Below, piece by piece: positions 19,170-29,029 of a DNA stretch of 36,627 nt. Under the pieces are notes generated by a model. It was not told the DNA's origin, did not search any database, and saw nothing but the letters and a program-made list of their open reading frames with translations. Positions within the stretch are counted from its first letter, which is position 1. Each line of letters begins with the position of its first letter. This DNA comes from Zoogloeaceae bacterium (lineage in GTDB: Bacteria; Pseudomonadota; Gammaproteobacteria; Burkholderiales; Rhodocyclaceae): assembly GCA_031271025.1 (NCBI GenBank), contig JAISWQ010000118.1, positions 1 to 36,627 of the forward strand, written 5' to 3'. The position numbers and the translations under genes were made by a program.

Positions 19170-20210
19170 ATGGATATCACAGAACTGCTCGCTTTCAGCG
19201 TCAAGAATCAAGCCTCTGATTTACACCTTTCTTCCGGCCTTCCGCCTTTGATTCGCGTTCATGGCGATGTGCGCAAAATCAACCTGCCTCCCATGGAGCA
19301 TACTGACGTACACGCAATGATGTATGAAATCATGAGTGACAGCCAACGCAAGGTTTTTGAAGACCAGCTGGAATGCGACTTTTCCTTCGAAGTTCCCAAT
19401 CTGGCACGTTTTCGGGTCAACGCCTTCATGCAGGCACGCGGCGCGGGCGCGGTCTTTCGTACCATCCCTGTCACAATCAAGACGCTGGAAGAGCTCAAAT
19501 GTCCGCCTGTTTTCAAGACGATTGCCGAAAATACACGCGGCATCGTGCTGGTGACCGGTCCCACCGGTTCGGGCAAATCCACCACACTCGCGGCGCTGGT
19601 GCACTACATCAATACAACCTCCTATCAACACATCCTGACGATAGAAGACCCTATCGAATTCATACACGTCTCACAAAAATCCCTGATCAACCAGCGCGAA
19701 GTCGGCGCGCATACCCTGGCTTTCGACGCTGCCTTGCGTTCGGCCCTGCGGGAAGACCCGGACGTAATCCTGGTGGGTGAAATGCGCGACCTTGAAACCA
19801 TACGCCTTGCCATGACGGCCGCGGAAACCGGCCATTTGGTGTTCGGCACCCTGCACACCTCTTCCGCCGCAAAAACCATAGACCGGATCATCGACGTTTT
19901 TCCCGCCGCGGAAAAAGACATGATACGCACCATGCTGGCGGAATCCCTTTGCGCGGTCATCTCGCAAACACTTCTGAAAACCAAGGACGGGTACGGTCGG
20001 GTCGCCGCATACGAGATCATGCTGGGGACCCATGCCATCCGCAACCTGATTCGGGAAAACAAGGTTGCGCAAATGTATTCCTCGATTCAGACCGGGCAGT
20101 CCCTCGGAATGCAGACCATGGATCAATGTCTGATGGAACTGGTGAAAGACAACGCCATCTCCAAACAGGAAGCCCGCTCCCGCGGGGTGGATCAGGGACT
20201 TTTCATGTAA
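19170..20210 (+). CDS. pilT: Type IV pilus retraction ATPase PilT
   Basis: PilT is a hexameric ATPase that powers pilus retraction for twitching motility and DNA uptake. The 346-residue product has Walker A GPTGSGKST (130-138), the Asp box TIEDPIEFIH, Walker B-like VILVGEMRDLETIRLAMTAAETGH, the His box FGTLHTSSAAKTIDRI, and the C-terminal AIRNLIREN motif required for retraction. All are canonical. ATG at 19170 matches the family start MDITELLAFSVKN; earlier in-frame codons are spacer. The spacer to yggS contains TTGCCT (19125) and AT-rich -10-like sequence, but no promoter I can fix confidently. pilU follows after 51 bp. Confidence 0.96.
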   Translation: MDITELLAFSVKNQASDLHLSSGLPPLIRVHGDVRKINLPPMEHTDVHAMMYEIMSDSQRKVFEDQLECDFSFEVPNLARFRVNAFMQARGAGAVFRTIPVTIKTLEELKCPPVFKTIAENTRGIVLVTGPTGSGKSTTLAALVHYINTTSYQHILTIEDPIEFIHVSQKSLINQREVGAHTLAFDAALRSALREDPDVILVGEMRDLETIRLAMTAAETGHLVFGTLHTSSAAKTIDRIIDVFPAAEKDMIRTMLAESLCAVISQTLLKTKDGYGRVAAYEIMLGTHAIRNLIRENKVAQMYSSIQTGQSLGMQTMDQCLMELVKDNAISKQEARSRGVDQGLFM

Positions 20211-20261
20211 TCCGGGCAAAAACAGTCCCGTCCGCAACCAATATCACAGTGGGGATATAAC

Positions 20262-21482
20262 ATGGAACGCAATCAGGCTTTCAATTTCATCAATGAGCTT
20301 CTACGCCTGATGATCACCAAAAAGGCTTCCGACCTTTTCATCACGGCGAATTTTCCTCCGGCGTTGAAAATCGACGGGCGCGTGACGCCGGTCTCCAATC
20401 AGGGTCTGACGCCGCAGCACACGGCCAGTGTGGCTCAGGCCATCATGAACGACCGGCAGGCAACCGAGTTTGAAGCCACCAAGGAATGCAATTTCGCCAT
20501 TTCGCCCAAGGACATAGGACGTTTCCGGGTCAGCGCCTTCATCCAGCAGGGCTATGTCGGCATGGTGATTCGCGTGGTCAACACCCATATCCCCACTCTG
20601 GACGAACTGCAACTGCCGCCGGTGCTGAAGGATATCGCCCTCAGCAAGCGCGGTCTCATGATCTTCGTGGGCGGCACCTCCACCGGCAAGACCACATCGC
20701 TCGCGGCGCTCATCGATCACCGCAACGAAAACGCCCGCGATCACATCATCGCGCTGGAGGCTCCCATCGAATACGTGCATCCGCACAAGAACTGCGTCAT
20801 CACCCAGCGAGAAATTGGCACCGACACCGGAGACTGGGAAATCGCCCTCAGAAACGCCCTGCGTCAGGCGCCGGATGTCATCCTGATCGGCGAAATTCGT
20901 GACCGCAAAACGATGGAATACGCTATCACCTTTGCGGAAACCGGCCACTTCTGCCTTGCCACCCTGCATGCCAACAACGCCAATCAGGCGCTGGATCGCG
21001 TCATCAACTTTTTCCCGGAAGAGCGGCGTCAGCAATTGCTGATGGATTTGTCGCTCAACCTGCGTGGTTTCGTCTCACAGCGTCTCATCCCGCGCAAGAA
21101 CAGCAAAGGGCGCATCGCGGCGGTGGAAGTGCTGCTCAATTCCCCCCTGATTGCCGACCTCATCTTCAAGGGTGAAATCCACGAGATCAAGGAAATCATG
21201 AAACGCTCCCGCGAGATAGGAATGCAAACCTTCGATCATGCGATCTTCGATCTCTTTGAAGCGAACCATATCTCCTATGAGGACGCCCTGCGCAATGCCG
21301 ATTCGGTCAATGACCTGCGCCTGCAAATCAAACTGAAGAGCCGCCATGCGCACGATCTGGATCTCACGTCCAAGATCGAACACCTGACCATTTCGGAAGA
21401 CATCCCCCCCAACAAGTCGGCCTCCTTCTCCCACACGGCTTCCACGGTCTTGAGCCTTTCTTCGCTGGGTCTGAAGGAATAG
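20262..21482 (+). CDS. pilU: PilT-dependent retraction ATPase PilU, with altered ATPase motifs
   Basis: PilU works with PilT to increase pilus retraction force. The 406-residue product aligns with PilU throughout (ASDLFITANFPPALKIDG, LCLATLHANN-like CLATLHANNANQALDRVINFFPEE, LLMDLSLNLRGFVSQRLIPR, LRNADSVNDLRL). Two motifs are non-standard. Walker A is GTSTGKTT (138-145), where most PilT/PilU have GTGSGKST. The Asp box is ALEAPIEY (164-171), with Ala167 where the family has Asp in EDPIE. The GEIRD Walker B Glu211 is intact. It follows pilT on one transcript, which ends at the terminator at 21504. Reduced own ATPase activity, with dependence on PilT, is a reasonable inference. Confidence 0.94.
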   Translation: MERNQAFNFINELLRLMITKKASDLFITANFPPALKIDGRVTPVSNQGLTPQHTASVAQAIMNDRQATEFEATKECNFAISPKDIGRFRVSAFIQQGYVGMVIRVVNTHIPTLDELQLPPVLKDIALSKRGLMIFVGGTSTGKTTSLAALIDHRNENARDHIIALEAPIEYVHPHKNCVITQREIGTDTGDWEIALRNALRQAPDVILIGEIRDRKTMEYAITFAETGHFCLATLHANNANQALDRVINFFPEERRQQLLMDLSLNLRGFVSQRLIPRKNSKGRIAAVEVLLNSPLIADLIFKGEIHEIKEIMKRSREIGMQTFDHAIFDLFEANHISYEDALRNADSVNDLRLQIKLKSRHAHDLDLTSKIEHLTISEDIPPNKSASFSHTASTVLSLSSLGLKE

Positions 21483-21503
21483 CGTCATACAGCATGGCAC
21501 AAC

Positions 21504-21539
21504 AAAAAGCGGAAGGTTCTTTCAGCCTTCCGCTTTTTT
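21504..21539. terminator. Bidirectional terminator between pilU and fabI
   Basis: AAAAGCGGAAGG (21505-21516) pairs perfectly with CCTTCCGCTTTT (21526-21537), with A-rich and T-rich flanks on either side. It can end both the pilTU transcript (plus) and the fabI transcript (minus), whose genes converge here. Confidence 0.9.
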
Positions 21540-21558
21540 CATGGCAAACGCCAGGACT

Positions 21559-22350
21559 TTACAATGGGTCGATGTTACCCAGTGCCGTTGAATGAATGCC
21601 GCCATCGACAAAGAGCACTTCACCGCTGATGCCGGAAGCAAGGTCAGAGAGCAGGAAGGCGGCGGCGTTGCCGACTTCCTCGATGGTGACATTGCGGCGC
21701 AGGGGCGCGTGGTGGGCGCTGTAGGCCAGCAGTTTGCCGAAATTGCCAATCCCGGAAGCCGCCAGCGTCTTGATGGGACCGGCGGAAAGCGCGTTGGCGC
21801 GTATGCCCTGCGGCCCCAGGCAGAAAGCGAGATAGCGCGTGGCCGCTTCCAGACTGGCTTTCGCCAACCCCATCGTGTTGTAGTTGGGCATGGTGCGCTG
21901 CGCGCCCAGATAGGTGAGCGCCAGAAGCGACGCCTTGCGCCCTTCCATCATGGGACGCGCCGCCTTGGCAAGCGCCGGATAGCTGTAGGCGGAAATTTCG
22001 TGGGCAATGCGGAAGGATTCGCGGGAAATGCCTTCAAGGAAATCCCCTTCGATGGCGTCCTGCGGGGCAAAGGCGACGGAATGCACAAGGCCATCCAGCC
22101 CGTCCCAGCTTTTGCCCAGGGTGGCAAAAAGCGCCGTGATCTGTTCATCGCTCGCCACATCGCAGGGTAACAACAATTGGCTGTCGAATTCGGCGGCAAG
22201 CCTGACCACCCGTTCCTCAAAGCGTTCGTTCTGATAGGTAAAGGCCAGCTCCGCGCCCTCACGGTGGCAGGCTCTGGCAATACCGTAAGCAATCGAGTGT
22301 TTGGACAACATCCCGGTAATCAGGATTTTCTTGTCGGCAAGAAAGCCCAT
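21559..22350 (-). CDS. fabI: Enoyl-[acyl-carrier-protein] reductase (NADH), FabI type
   Basis: FabI reduces trans-2-enoyl-ACP in the last step of each fatty-acid elongation cycle and is the triclosan target. The 263-residue product starts [25 protein letters not shown], the FabI-specific nucleotide-binding N-terminus, has VHSVAFAP, and the catalytic pair Tyr and Lys in [19 protein letters not shown] (Y-x6-K). The end [15 protein letters not shown] is typical of short-chain reductases. It has its own -10 element upstream. It is a convergent neighbour of pilU. Confidence 0.96.
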   Translation of the reverse strand: MGFLADKKILITGMLSKHSIAYGIARACHREGAELAFTYQNERFEERVVRLAAEFDSQLLLPCDVASDEQITALFATLGKSWDGLDGLVHSVAFAPQDAIEGDFLEGISRESFRIAHEISAYSYPALAKAARPMMEGRKASLLALTYLGAQRTMPNYNTMGLAKASLEAATRYLAFCLGPQGIRANALSAGPIKTLAASGIGNFGKLLAYSAHHAPLRRNVTIEEVGNAAAFLLSDLASGISGEVLFVDGGIHSTALGNIDPL

Positions 22351-22380
22351 GTGTACCTCCCTCTACAAATGAATCGGCGG

Positions 22381-22386
22381 ATTATA
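22381..22386 (-). promoter_or_regulatory. fabI promoter -10 element
   Basis: On the minus strand TATAAT is followed by CCGCCGATTC, 30 bp before the fabI start codon. The stretch GTTATAATCCGCCG is identical to that of the ribosomal-operon promoter at 425-438. No good -35 box is visible at 16-18 bp. Confidence 0.5.
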
Positions 22387-22450
22387 ACGAATAGAACGTG
22401 AAATAGTCGCACTGCAACAAAAGCGGGGTGCAATCCAAAGTGGCGAGAAT

Positions 22451-22536
22451 TTCGTCATTGCGAGGCGCTTCAGCGACGAAGCCATCCAGAAAAACGCATG
22501 GATTGCCACGGCGCCAAAGCCCCTCGCAATGACGAA
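22451..22536. repeat. Dispersed inverted-repeat element, copy C
   Basis: An 86-bp element with perfect 15-bp inverted ends, TTCGTCATTGCGAGG (22451-22465) and CCTCGCAATGACGAA (22522-22536), and an inner ATGGATTGCCACG. The ends match the right end of copy B. It lies in the 255-bp spacer between fabI and the AsmA-like gene; the rest of that spacer holds only the fabI promoter. Confidence 0.8.
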
Positions 22537-22605
22537 CATGGGGAACGAACCACCCTCAACCGCCACTTGGGGGGCACCCACAAAGCACACAGAAGACACC
22601 ATCAT

Positions 22606-23787
22606 TCAGCGCCCCTGAGCCTCATGTGCCCCTTCCAGCCCAAGCCACTGCGCGGCAACCGGCAGGCGGCGCAGGGTTTGTTGCAGCAGGCTGGAAAACC
22701 CCAGCGTCATCTGCTGGCGCAGGCTGTCGTTGAGGGAAAATTCAGGGGCGTTCAGGTTGCCCGCCACGGTGAAGCGGGCTTCCAGGCGATTGCCCAGCGC
22801 CTGCAACACCCAGAAGGCCAGATCGCGGGGCAATCCCAGAAAGCTCGGACTGTCGTTGGCCACGCGCAACCCGGAAAAGCTCAGGGAGACCGGCGCGCTC
22901 AACTGTCCCTGCGCCAGGCGGATGCGCGCCTCCATATCCAGACTGCCTTCGCTGAGACTCGCGTCCGTCTGGCGGATAAAGTAGGGCTGCAAGGGCGGCA
23001 GGTCGAGATTTTGTAACTTCAATTCAAGATCGGCGTTCTCGCCGACGACATCCACGGTTCCCCGCAAACCCAGTTTGCCATCATGATGCACGCCCTTGAC
23101 GAGGGCGGACACTTCCAGCGTCACCGTCCCCGGAACCGCGGGCAGCCTCATTCCGCCCAACTGTACGCTCAGACCTTCCAGACGCAAACGCAGCGCCGAT
23201 GGCCCCAGCGTCGTGTCGAACCATTCCAGACTGCCGTCGGAAAACACAATCTGCCCGATATCCACCTGTGATCCCGTTCCCGCCGTCACGGCGGCAAGGC
23301 CAAACCCTGCTACCGCCGGGGACATCCCTGCTGCCTGTGCCACCGCCGCAAAATCCGCCTGTCTGTCCGCGCCCGGTTTCAGCGCCAGCGTCGGCAAGAG
23401 GCTCAGGCGATCCGCCGTGCGCAGAACGGAAACATAGGGTTTTTCCAGGATCACCTGTCGCAGGCGCAACCGGCCACGCAGCAGTGCCGCCCAGTCGGGC
23501 CTGACCTGGACACGCTGGGCGCGGAAGGTTTCGGCCGCAGGCCAGCCAGCCGGGGCGGGCAGACGCACTTCCAGCAATTCCAGTCCATCCAGCCCCAGGT
23601 TGACTTCCCGTACCGAACTGCCCGCGCCGAGCAGGGCGAGGATTTCCTGCTCGGCCCACCCCCGCGCGTACTGCACGGCAATGCCGCCCGCGACCAGCAG
23701 CATGAGCAGAAAACCCAGGAAAATGCCCAGACAGCCGCGCCGGCCTTTGGCCGCAACCGGTTTTTTTTCGTCGTGATGTGCTGCCAT
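22606..23787 (-). CDS. AsmA/DUF748-like inner-membrane-anchored protein
   Basis: The 393-residue product has a short basic cytoplasmic N-terminus, one hydrophobic anchor (CLGIFLGFLLMLLVAGGIAV, about residues 19-38), and a long periplasmic part made of repeated amphipathic strands such as LGLDGLELLEVRLPAP, GRLRLRQVILEKPYVSV, VDIGQIVFSDGSLEWFD and LRLRLEGLSVQLGG. This pattern resembles AsmA-like and DUF748 proteins, bridge-like proteins that in other bacteria help move phospholipids to the outer membrane. The similarity is by pattern only, so the function is inferred. The gene starts 12 bp after purL ends and is probably cotranscribed with it; a functional link is not evident. Confidence 0.7.
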   Translation of the reverse strand: MAAHHDEKKPVAAKGRRGCLGIFLGFLLMLLVAGGIAVQYARGWAEQEILALLGAGSSVREVNLGLDGLELLEVRLPAPAGWPAAETFRAQRVQVRPDWAALLRGRLRLRQVILEKPYVSVLRTADRLSLLPTLALKPGADRQADFAAVAQAAGMSPAVAGFGLAAVTAGTGSQVDIGQIVFSDGSLEWFDTTLGPSALRLRLEGLSVQLGGMRLPAVPGTVTLEVSALVKGVHHDGKLGLRGTVDVVGENADLELKLQNLDLPPLQPYFIRQTDASLSEGSLDMEARIRLAQGQLSAPVSLSFSGLRVANDSPSFLGLPRDLAFWVLQALGNRLEARFTVAGNLNAPEFSLNDSLRQQMTLGFSSLLQQTLRRLPVAAQWLGLEGAHEAQGR

Positions 23788-23799
23788 GCGTGTTCTCCT

Positions 23800-26700
23800 T
23801 TACCCAACCTGCCGGCGCGCGTTGCGGAACAGCGCAAGCCAGGGACTGGCCTCTCCCCAACCTTCCGGGCGCCAGGACATCTGCACCGTGCGGAAGACCC
23901 GTTCCGGGTGCGGCATCATGATGGAAAAACGGCCATCCGGCGTGGTGAAGCCCGTGAGGCCAGCGGGGGAACCGTTGGGATTGGCGGGATAGCGTATTGC
24001 GGGCTTGCCCGCCGCCTCCACGTAGCGCAGGGTGGCGAGGGCGCTGGCTTCCGTGGCTTTTTCCTCCTGGAACACCACCCGGCCTTCGCCATGCGAAACC
24101 ACAATGGGCAATACGGAACCCGCCATGTCCGCGAAGAAAAGCGAGGGCGAAGGCAACACTTCCACCTGCACCAGACGCGCCTCGAATTGTTCGACGAGGT
24201 TTCTGCGAAACGCCGGCCAGCTTGCCGCGCCGGGAATCAGGTCTTTCAGGGCGCTCATCATCTGGCAGCCATTGCAGACGCCCAGCGCAAAACAATCGGG
24301 ACGCTGGAAGAAGGCGGAAAACACCTCACGACAGCGCGCGTTCAGCAGAATGGTGCGCGCCCAGCCCAGCCCGGCGCCCAGCACATCGCCATAGGAAAAA
24401 CCGCCACAGGCCGCCAGCCCTGCGAATTCGGAAAGCGTGACGCGCCCCGCAATCAGGTCACTCATGTGCACATCCACCGCCGCAAACCCGGCAGCGTCAA
24501 AAGCGGCGGCCATTTCATACTGGGAATTGACGCCCTGTTCGCGCAAGATGGCGACGCGCGGACGGGAAAGCGCCAGCGCGGGCGCAAGCGGCGCGGCGGG
24601 ATCAAAGGTGAGCCTGGGCGCAAGACCGGGCGCGTTGGCCTCGAGCAGGCGGTCATAGGCTTCTTCCGCGCAGTCGGGGTTGTCGCGCAGACTTTGCATC
24701 TGGAAGGAAAGTTCCGACCAGGCGCGATGCAGGTCAATCCGCTTTTCCCGCAACACCCGGCGGGCATTGCGCACGACGCGGATTTCGTCGCTGGTATTGG
24801 GATGCCCCACAAAGTGACAAGGCGTTTTCGTCTCGCGCAGCAAGGCCGTGACGCTTTCCCGGTCGGCGCGGCGAATCTGGATCAGCGCCCCGGCTTCTTC
24901 GTTGAAGAGGGCGCGCACCAGCCGTTCATGCGCCCGTCCCGCGAGGAGATCAGGCTGCTTTTCCGCACCGTCGACATCCAGCGCCGCGCCGTCGAAACAG
25001 AGACCGTCCATCTCCAGCGTGACGCCAACATGGGCGGCAAACGCCATTTCGCAGGCCGCCACGAAGAGACCGCCGTCGGAACGATCATGACAGGCCAGCA
25101 GCAGACCTTCCCGGTTCAGGCGCTGTATGGCCGTGAAGAAGTTGGCGAGCAGGACGGGATCGTCGATGTCGGGCGTTTCCTCGCCGGTGGTGTTGTAGAC
25201 CTGCGCCAGGGCGGAACCGCCCAGCCGGTTCCTGCCCAGATCCAGCAGCAGAAGTTCCGTTTCGCCCCGATCCAGCTTCAGTTCCGGGGTGAGGGTCTTG
25301 CGCACGTCGGCAACGGGCGCAAACGCGGTAACGACGAGCGAAAGGGGCGAAACCACCTGCTTTTCCTGTTCTCCATCCTGCCAGGCAGTGCGCATGGAGA
25401 GCGAATCCTTGCCAACGGGAATGGACAAACCGATCGCTTGACAGAGTTCGGAGACCGCCGCCACGGTGTCGTAGAGGCGGGCATCCTCGCCGGGGAAACC
25501 GCAGGCCGCCATCCAGTTGGCGGAAAGTTTGACCTTGCCCAAATCGCCCACGTCGGCGGCGGCGAGGTTGCTCACGGCTTCCGCCACCGCCATGCGCCCG
25601 GACGCGGGCGCGTTCAGCACCGCCACCGGTGCGCGCTCGCCCAGGGCGAAGGCTTCGCCCGTGTAGCCGGTAAAACTCGCGCAGGTGACGGCCACGTCCG
25701 CTACCGGCACTTGCCAGGGGCCCACCATCTGGTCGCGCGCCGTCAGGCCGCCGACGGAACGGTCGCCAATGGTGATGAGAAAGGTCTTGTCGGCAATCGC
25801 GGGCAGACGCAGCAGGCGGTAGGCGGCTTCTTTCAGGTCGATTTCCGCGACATCGAAGGGACGGGCAAGCACGGGCAGGCGTTCGGCGCTGCGATTCATG
25901 CGCGGCGGTTTGCCCAGCAGCGCCTCCAGGCACATATCCACCGGGATTTCGCCGAAATGGCGATCGGAGACGACAAGTTGCGGCTCCGCCGTGGTTTCGC
26001 CCACCACCGCGAACGGGCAGCGTTCGCGTTCGCAAAGCGCCGCGAAGTGTTCCAGACGTTCGGCGGCAATCGCCAGCACATAGCGTTCCTGCGATTCGTT
26101 TGACCAGATTTCGGCGGGACTCATGCCCGCTTCCTCGATGGGCACGTCGCGCAGTTCAAACCTCGCGCCCGCGCCGCCGGAATGGGCCAGTTCCGGGAAG
26201 GCATTGGAAAGCCCGCCCGCCCCCACGTCATGAATGGACAAAATGGGATTTTCCGCGCCCATTTGCCAGCAGCGGTCGATCACTTCCTGCGCCCGTCGCT
26301 GGATTTCCGGGTTGCCGCGCTGCACCGAGGCAAAATCGAGATCGGCCGCGTTTGTTCCGGCGCTCATGGAAGAAGCCGCGCCGCCGCCCAGACCGATCAA
26401 CATTCCCGGCCCGCCCAGTTGCACGAGCTTTGCGCCGGACGGAAAACGCGCCGCCTTGAAGGATTGCACCGCCTGAATGTTGCCCAGGCCGCCCGCAATC
26501 ATGATGGGCTTGTGATAGCCATAAGCCAGCGCGCTTGCTGCCTCTGTTGTGCGCTGTTCGTAAGTCCGAAAATAACCGGCAAGATTGGGACGGCCAAATT
26601 CGTTGTTGAAGGCCGCCGCGCCGATGGGGCCTTCCAGCATGATTTCCAGTGCCGAGGCGATGCGCCCAGGTCTGCCGAAACTGGCGGTTTCCGCCTCCCA

Positions 26701-27759
26701 GGGCTGGGGCGCGGCAGGCAGATGGAGGTTGGAAACGGAAAAACCGCATACTCCGGCCTTGGGTCTGGAACCTCTGCCGGTTGCGCCCTCATCCCGAATT
26801 TCGCCGCCCGAACCCGTCGCCGCGCCGGGAAAGGGCGAAATGGCTGTCGGGTGATTATGGGTTTCCACCTTGGCGATCAGGTGCGTTTCCTCTTCCTGCC
26901 AGCGGTAGACCCGCGCGCCATCCGGGTAAAAGCGCGGAATCACGCCGCCTTTGATAATGGAAGCGTTATCGCTGTAGGCCACCACCGTTCCTTCTGGATG
27001 CGCCGTGTGCGTTTCGCGGATCATGGCAAACAGGGTTTTTTCCTGTTTTTGCCCATCCAGCGTCCATTCGGCGTTGAAAATCTTGTGGCGGCAATGTTCG
27101 GAATTGGCCTGCGCGAACATCATCAGTTCGACGTCGGTGGGGTCGCGCTTTGCTTCGCTGAACACGGTCACGAGATAGTCGATTTCGTCTGCCGAAAGCG
27201 CCAGTCCCAATTCGCCATTGGCGGCTGCCAGTGCCGCCCGTCCGCCCGCCGCGAGCGCGATACGCCGCAACGGACGCGGTTCCATCTGCCGGAAAAGACT
27301 CCCCGCCTCGTCGGGCGAAGCCAGCACGGATTCCGTCATGCGGTCATGCAAAAGCGCCGCCACCGCGTTCCACTCCAGGGAAGTGAGCCGCGCATCCCCC
27401 GCAAGGGCGAGGGAAAAAAGAATGCCGCGTTCTACCCGCGCAACCGCCGTCAGACCACAGTTGTGCGCGATGTCCGTCGCCTTGGACGCCCAGGGCGAAA
27501 TCGTGCCAATGCGCGGCGTCACGAAAAAAGTGTCGCCCTCAAGCGTTTCCGGCGCGCGCGCTTCCAGCAGCTCGCCCAGTTTGCGAATGTCCTCATCGGT
27601 CATTTCCCCCTTCGGGATTGCCTGGGCGATATACCCGTATTCGGCCTCCAGCGCGGCAATTTCACGCTCCGGCAGGGCGGCGGCAAGCCGCGCCTTCAGG
27701 CGTTCCAGGCGAAAGGCGGAAAAGGCGGCATCGCCGCGCATGAGGATGAAATCAGACAT
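23800..27759 (-). CDS. purL: Phosphoribosylformylglycinamidine synthase (large single-chain form)
   Basis: PurL converts FGAR to FGAM with glutamine and ATP in the fourth step of purine synthesis. The 1319-residue product is the large fused form of Gram-negative bacteria: N-terminal PurS-like part, two AIRS-like synthetase halves ([42 protein letters not shown] as key pieces; later GKDSLSMRT and ACHDRSDGG), and a C-terminal amidotransferase domain with Cys1162 in GVCNGCQMM and the His/Glu end PHPERVFR. The start is ATG at 27759 (MSDFILMRG), matching the family better than the ATG at 27780. No clear Shine-Dalgarno precedes it. It lies 81 bp after the reductase gene. Confidence 0.96.
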   Translation of the reverse strand: MSDFILMRGDAAFSAFRLERLKARLAAALPEREIAALEAEYGYIAQAIPKGEMTDEDIRKLGELLEARAPETLEGDTFFVTPRIGTISPWASKATDIAHNCGLTAVARVERGILFSLALAGDARLTSLEWNAVAALLHDRMTESVLASPDEAGSLFRQMEPRPLRRIALAAGGRAALAAANGELGLALSADEIDYLVTVFSEAKRDPTDVELMMFAQANSEHCRHKIFNAEWTLDGQKQEKTLFAMIRETHTAHPEGTVVAYSDNASIIKGGVIPRFYPDGARVYRWQEEETHLIAKVETHNHPTAISPFPGAATGSGGEIRDEGATGRGSRPKAGVCGFSVSNLHLPAAPQPWEAETASFGRPGRIASALEIMLEGPIGAAAFNNEFGRPNLAGYFRTYEQRTTEAASALAYGYHKPIMIAGGLGNIQAVQSFKAARFPSGAKLVQLGGPGMLIGLGGGAASSMSAGTNAADLDFASVQRGNPEIQRRAQEVIDRCWQMGAENPILSIHDVGAGGLSNAFPELAHSGGAGARFELRDVPIEEAGMSPAEIWSNESQERYVLAIAAERLEHFAALCERERCPFAVVGETTAEPQLVVSDRHFGEIPVDMCLEALLGKPPRMNRSAERLPVLARPFDVAEIDLKEAAYRLLRLPAIADKTFLITIGDRSVGGLTARDQMVGPWQVPVADVAVTCASFTGYTGEAFALGERAPVAVLNAPASGRMAVAEAVSNLAAADVGDLGKVKLSANWMAACGFPGEDARLYDTVAAVSELCQAIGLSIPVGKDSLSMRTAWQDGEQEKQVVSPLSLVVTAFAPVADVRKTLTPELKLDRGETELLLLDLGRNRLGGSALAQVYNTTGEETPDIDDPVLLANFFTAIQRLNREGLLLACHDRSDGGLFVAACEMAFAAHVGVTLEMDGLCFDGAALDVDGAEKQPDLLAGRAHERLVRALFNEEAGALIQIRRADRESVTALLRETKTPCHFVGHPNTSDEIRVVRNARRVLREKRIDLHRAWSELSFQMQSLRDNPDCAEEAYDRLLEANAPGLAPRLTFDPAAPLAPALALSRPRVAILREQGVNSQYEMAAAFDAAGFAAVDVHMSDLIAGRVTLSEFAGLAACGGFSYGDVLGAGLGWARTILLNARCREVFSAFFQRPDCFALGVCNGCQMMSALKDLIPGAASWPAFRRNLVEQFEARLVQVEVLPSPSLFFADMAGSVLPIVVSHGEGRVVFQEEKATEASALATLRYVEAAGKPAIRYPANPNGSPAGLTGFTTPDGRFSIMMPHPERVFRTVQMSWRPEGWGEASPWLALFRNARRQVG

Positions 27760-27840
27760 GATGACGGGAGAAAAAAACATCGTGGGGAATCAGGGCAAAA
27801 CGCCTGAGCGCCTGCGGGATGAGGGCGATGGCAGGGGGCA

Positions 27841-28836
27841 TCACTGAAAGGTGAAGGCATCCGCGAAAAATTCGGCTTCCGGCAGATGGGCAAGACGTTG
27901 AAAATCGGCGCGCGCCGTATCCACCATCGCGGGATTGCCGCAGGCATAGACCTGATACCCGGAAAGGTCGGGATAATCCCGCAACACCGCCTGATGGACA
28001 AATCCGGCCGCGCCCGTCCAGCCCGCGTCCGGCTCGGAGAGTACCGGCGTATAGCGAATCAGCGGATATTCCGCCGCCCAGCGTTGCGGCAGATCGTGAT
28101 AGAGATCGGCTTCCTTGCGGCAGCCCCAGTAAAGATGGAAGGCGCGCTGGTCGCCTGTCGCCAGCGCGTGCTCGACAATGGCCTTGATGGGCGCAAACCC
28201 GGTGCCGCTGGCGAGCAGAATGGCGGGTTTGTCGCTCTCGCGCAGAAAAAATCCGCCTTGCGGCCCTTCCAGACGCAGCACATCCTTCACTTTCAGAGTG
28301 GAAAACACCTGCTCGGTGAAATGGCCGCCAGAGACCTTGCGCACATGCAGTTCCAATACCCCTTCCTTTTCCGGCGCGTTGGCGATGGAATAGCTGCGAC
28401 GCTTGCCTTCCGGCAGGAGAAAATCCACGAACTGACCGGCCAGGAAAGGAAAGGTCTCGTTGGCAGGCAGACGCAGGAGGATTTCCATCACGTCCGGGGC
28501 GCGCGGCGTGAGCGCCTCCACCCGCACGGGAACGATTTTGGCTTCGATCTGCGCGCCGCGCGTGATCGCGGCCTCCACCACCAGATCGCTTTTGGCGTGG
28601 GCGCAGCAAAAAAGCGCCTCGCCTGCCGCGATGTCCGCCTCGGAAATGGCAAACGGCTTGTAAGGCCCCGGATCGATTTCGCCGCGCGCGATATGACCGC
28701 GACACGCGCCACAAGCGCCGCTCTTGCAACCGTAAGGCAGGGTCAGCCCCTGGCGCAGCGCGGCTTCAAGCAAGGTTTCGTCGGGTTCCGCCGCAAAGGA
28801 AAGTCCATTGGACTGCACAGAAATTTGATAGGTCAT
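27841..28836 (-). CDS. 2Fe-2S ferredoxin-type oxidoreductase (CDP-6-deoxy-glucoseen-reductase-like)
   Basis: The 331-residue protein joins an N-terminal plant-type ferredoxin domain (Cys37, Cys42, Cys45 in GCKSGACGACRG and a fourth Cys at 77 or 78 in LFCCAHA) to a ferredoxin-NADP-reductase-like module with the FAD motif RRSYSIANAP and the nucleotide motif LASGTGFAPIKAIVEHA. It should pass electrons from NAD(P)H via FAD to the iron-sulfur cluster. Proteins of this build are usually named after the E3 enzyme of 3,6-dideoxyhexose synthesis (AscD), but homologs are widespread in betaproteobacteria without that pathway. No dideoxysugar genes are seen here, so the electron acceptor is unknown. It is upstream of purL. 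The 193-bp spacer to the sulfotransferase genes holds a hairpin at 29000-29013. Confidence 0.85.
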   Translation of the reverse strand: MTYQISVQSNGLSFAAEPDETLLEAALRQGLTLPYGCKSGACGACRGHIARGEIDPGPYKPFAISEADIAAGEALFCCAHAKSDLVVEAAITRGAQIEAKIVPVRVEALTPRAPDVMEILLRLPANETFPFLAGQFVDFLLPEGKRRSYSIANAPEKEGVLELHVRKVSGGHFTEQVFSTLKVKDVLRLEGPQGGFFLRESDKPAILLASGTGFAPIKAIVEHALATGDQRAFHLYWGCRKEADLYHDLPQRWAAEYPLIRYTPVLSEPDAGWTGAAGFVHQAVLRDYPDLSGYQVYACGNPAMVDTARADFQRLAHLPEAEFFADAFTFQ

Positions 28837-28999
28837 GAGAAAAGCGCCCTGAGAGGCAAAGGGTGGAATTTTTCGGCTTTGATCTTGTTGCGAAATCGGC
28901 TGAAATCAGCCCGCGCAAGTGGAAAGCAAGTCTACCACGGACACCTTGTGCCGGTGTTGTTCCGGCGCGCTTCGGCAGGGTGATGTCCCCGGGCGGTAC

Positions 29000-29013
29000 C
29001 CCCCGCAAGGGGG
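29000..29013. terminator. C-rich/G-rich hairpin after the sulfotransferase operon
   Basis: Five C (29000-29004), a GCAA loop and five G (29009-29013) form a short stable stem just after the last sulfotransferase gene (minus strand). No T-run follows on the minus strand, so it is a weak terminator candidate. Confidence 0.3.
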
Positions 29014-29029
29014 AGAAGGAATTTGCCCT

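Noticed and set aside
22363..22605. An 80-codon minus-strand frame between the AsmA-like gene and fabI
   Set aside because: It is the translation of repeat copy C plus the fabI promoter region.
23773..27807. Long plus-strand open frames (776 and 541 codons) antisense to purL
   Set aside because: Arg/His/Gly-rich shadow translations of a clear purL gene, with no domain motifs or ribosome-binding sites.
27841..28836. A dideoxysugar pathway, suggested by the AscD-like reductase next to the sulfotransferases
   Set aside because: No other dideoxysugar gene is present, and this reductase type is widespread without the pathway.
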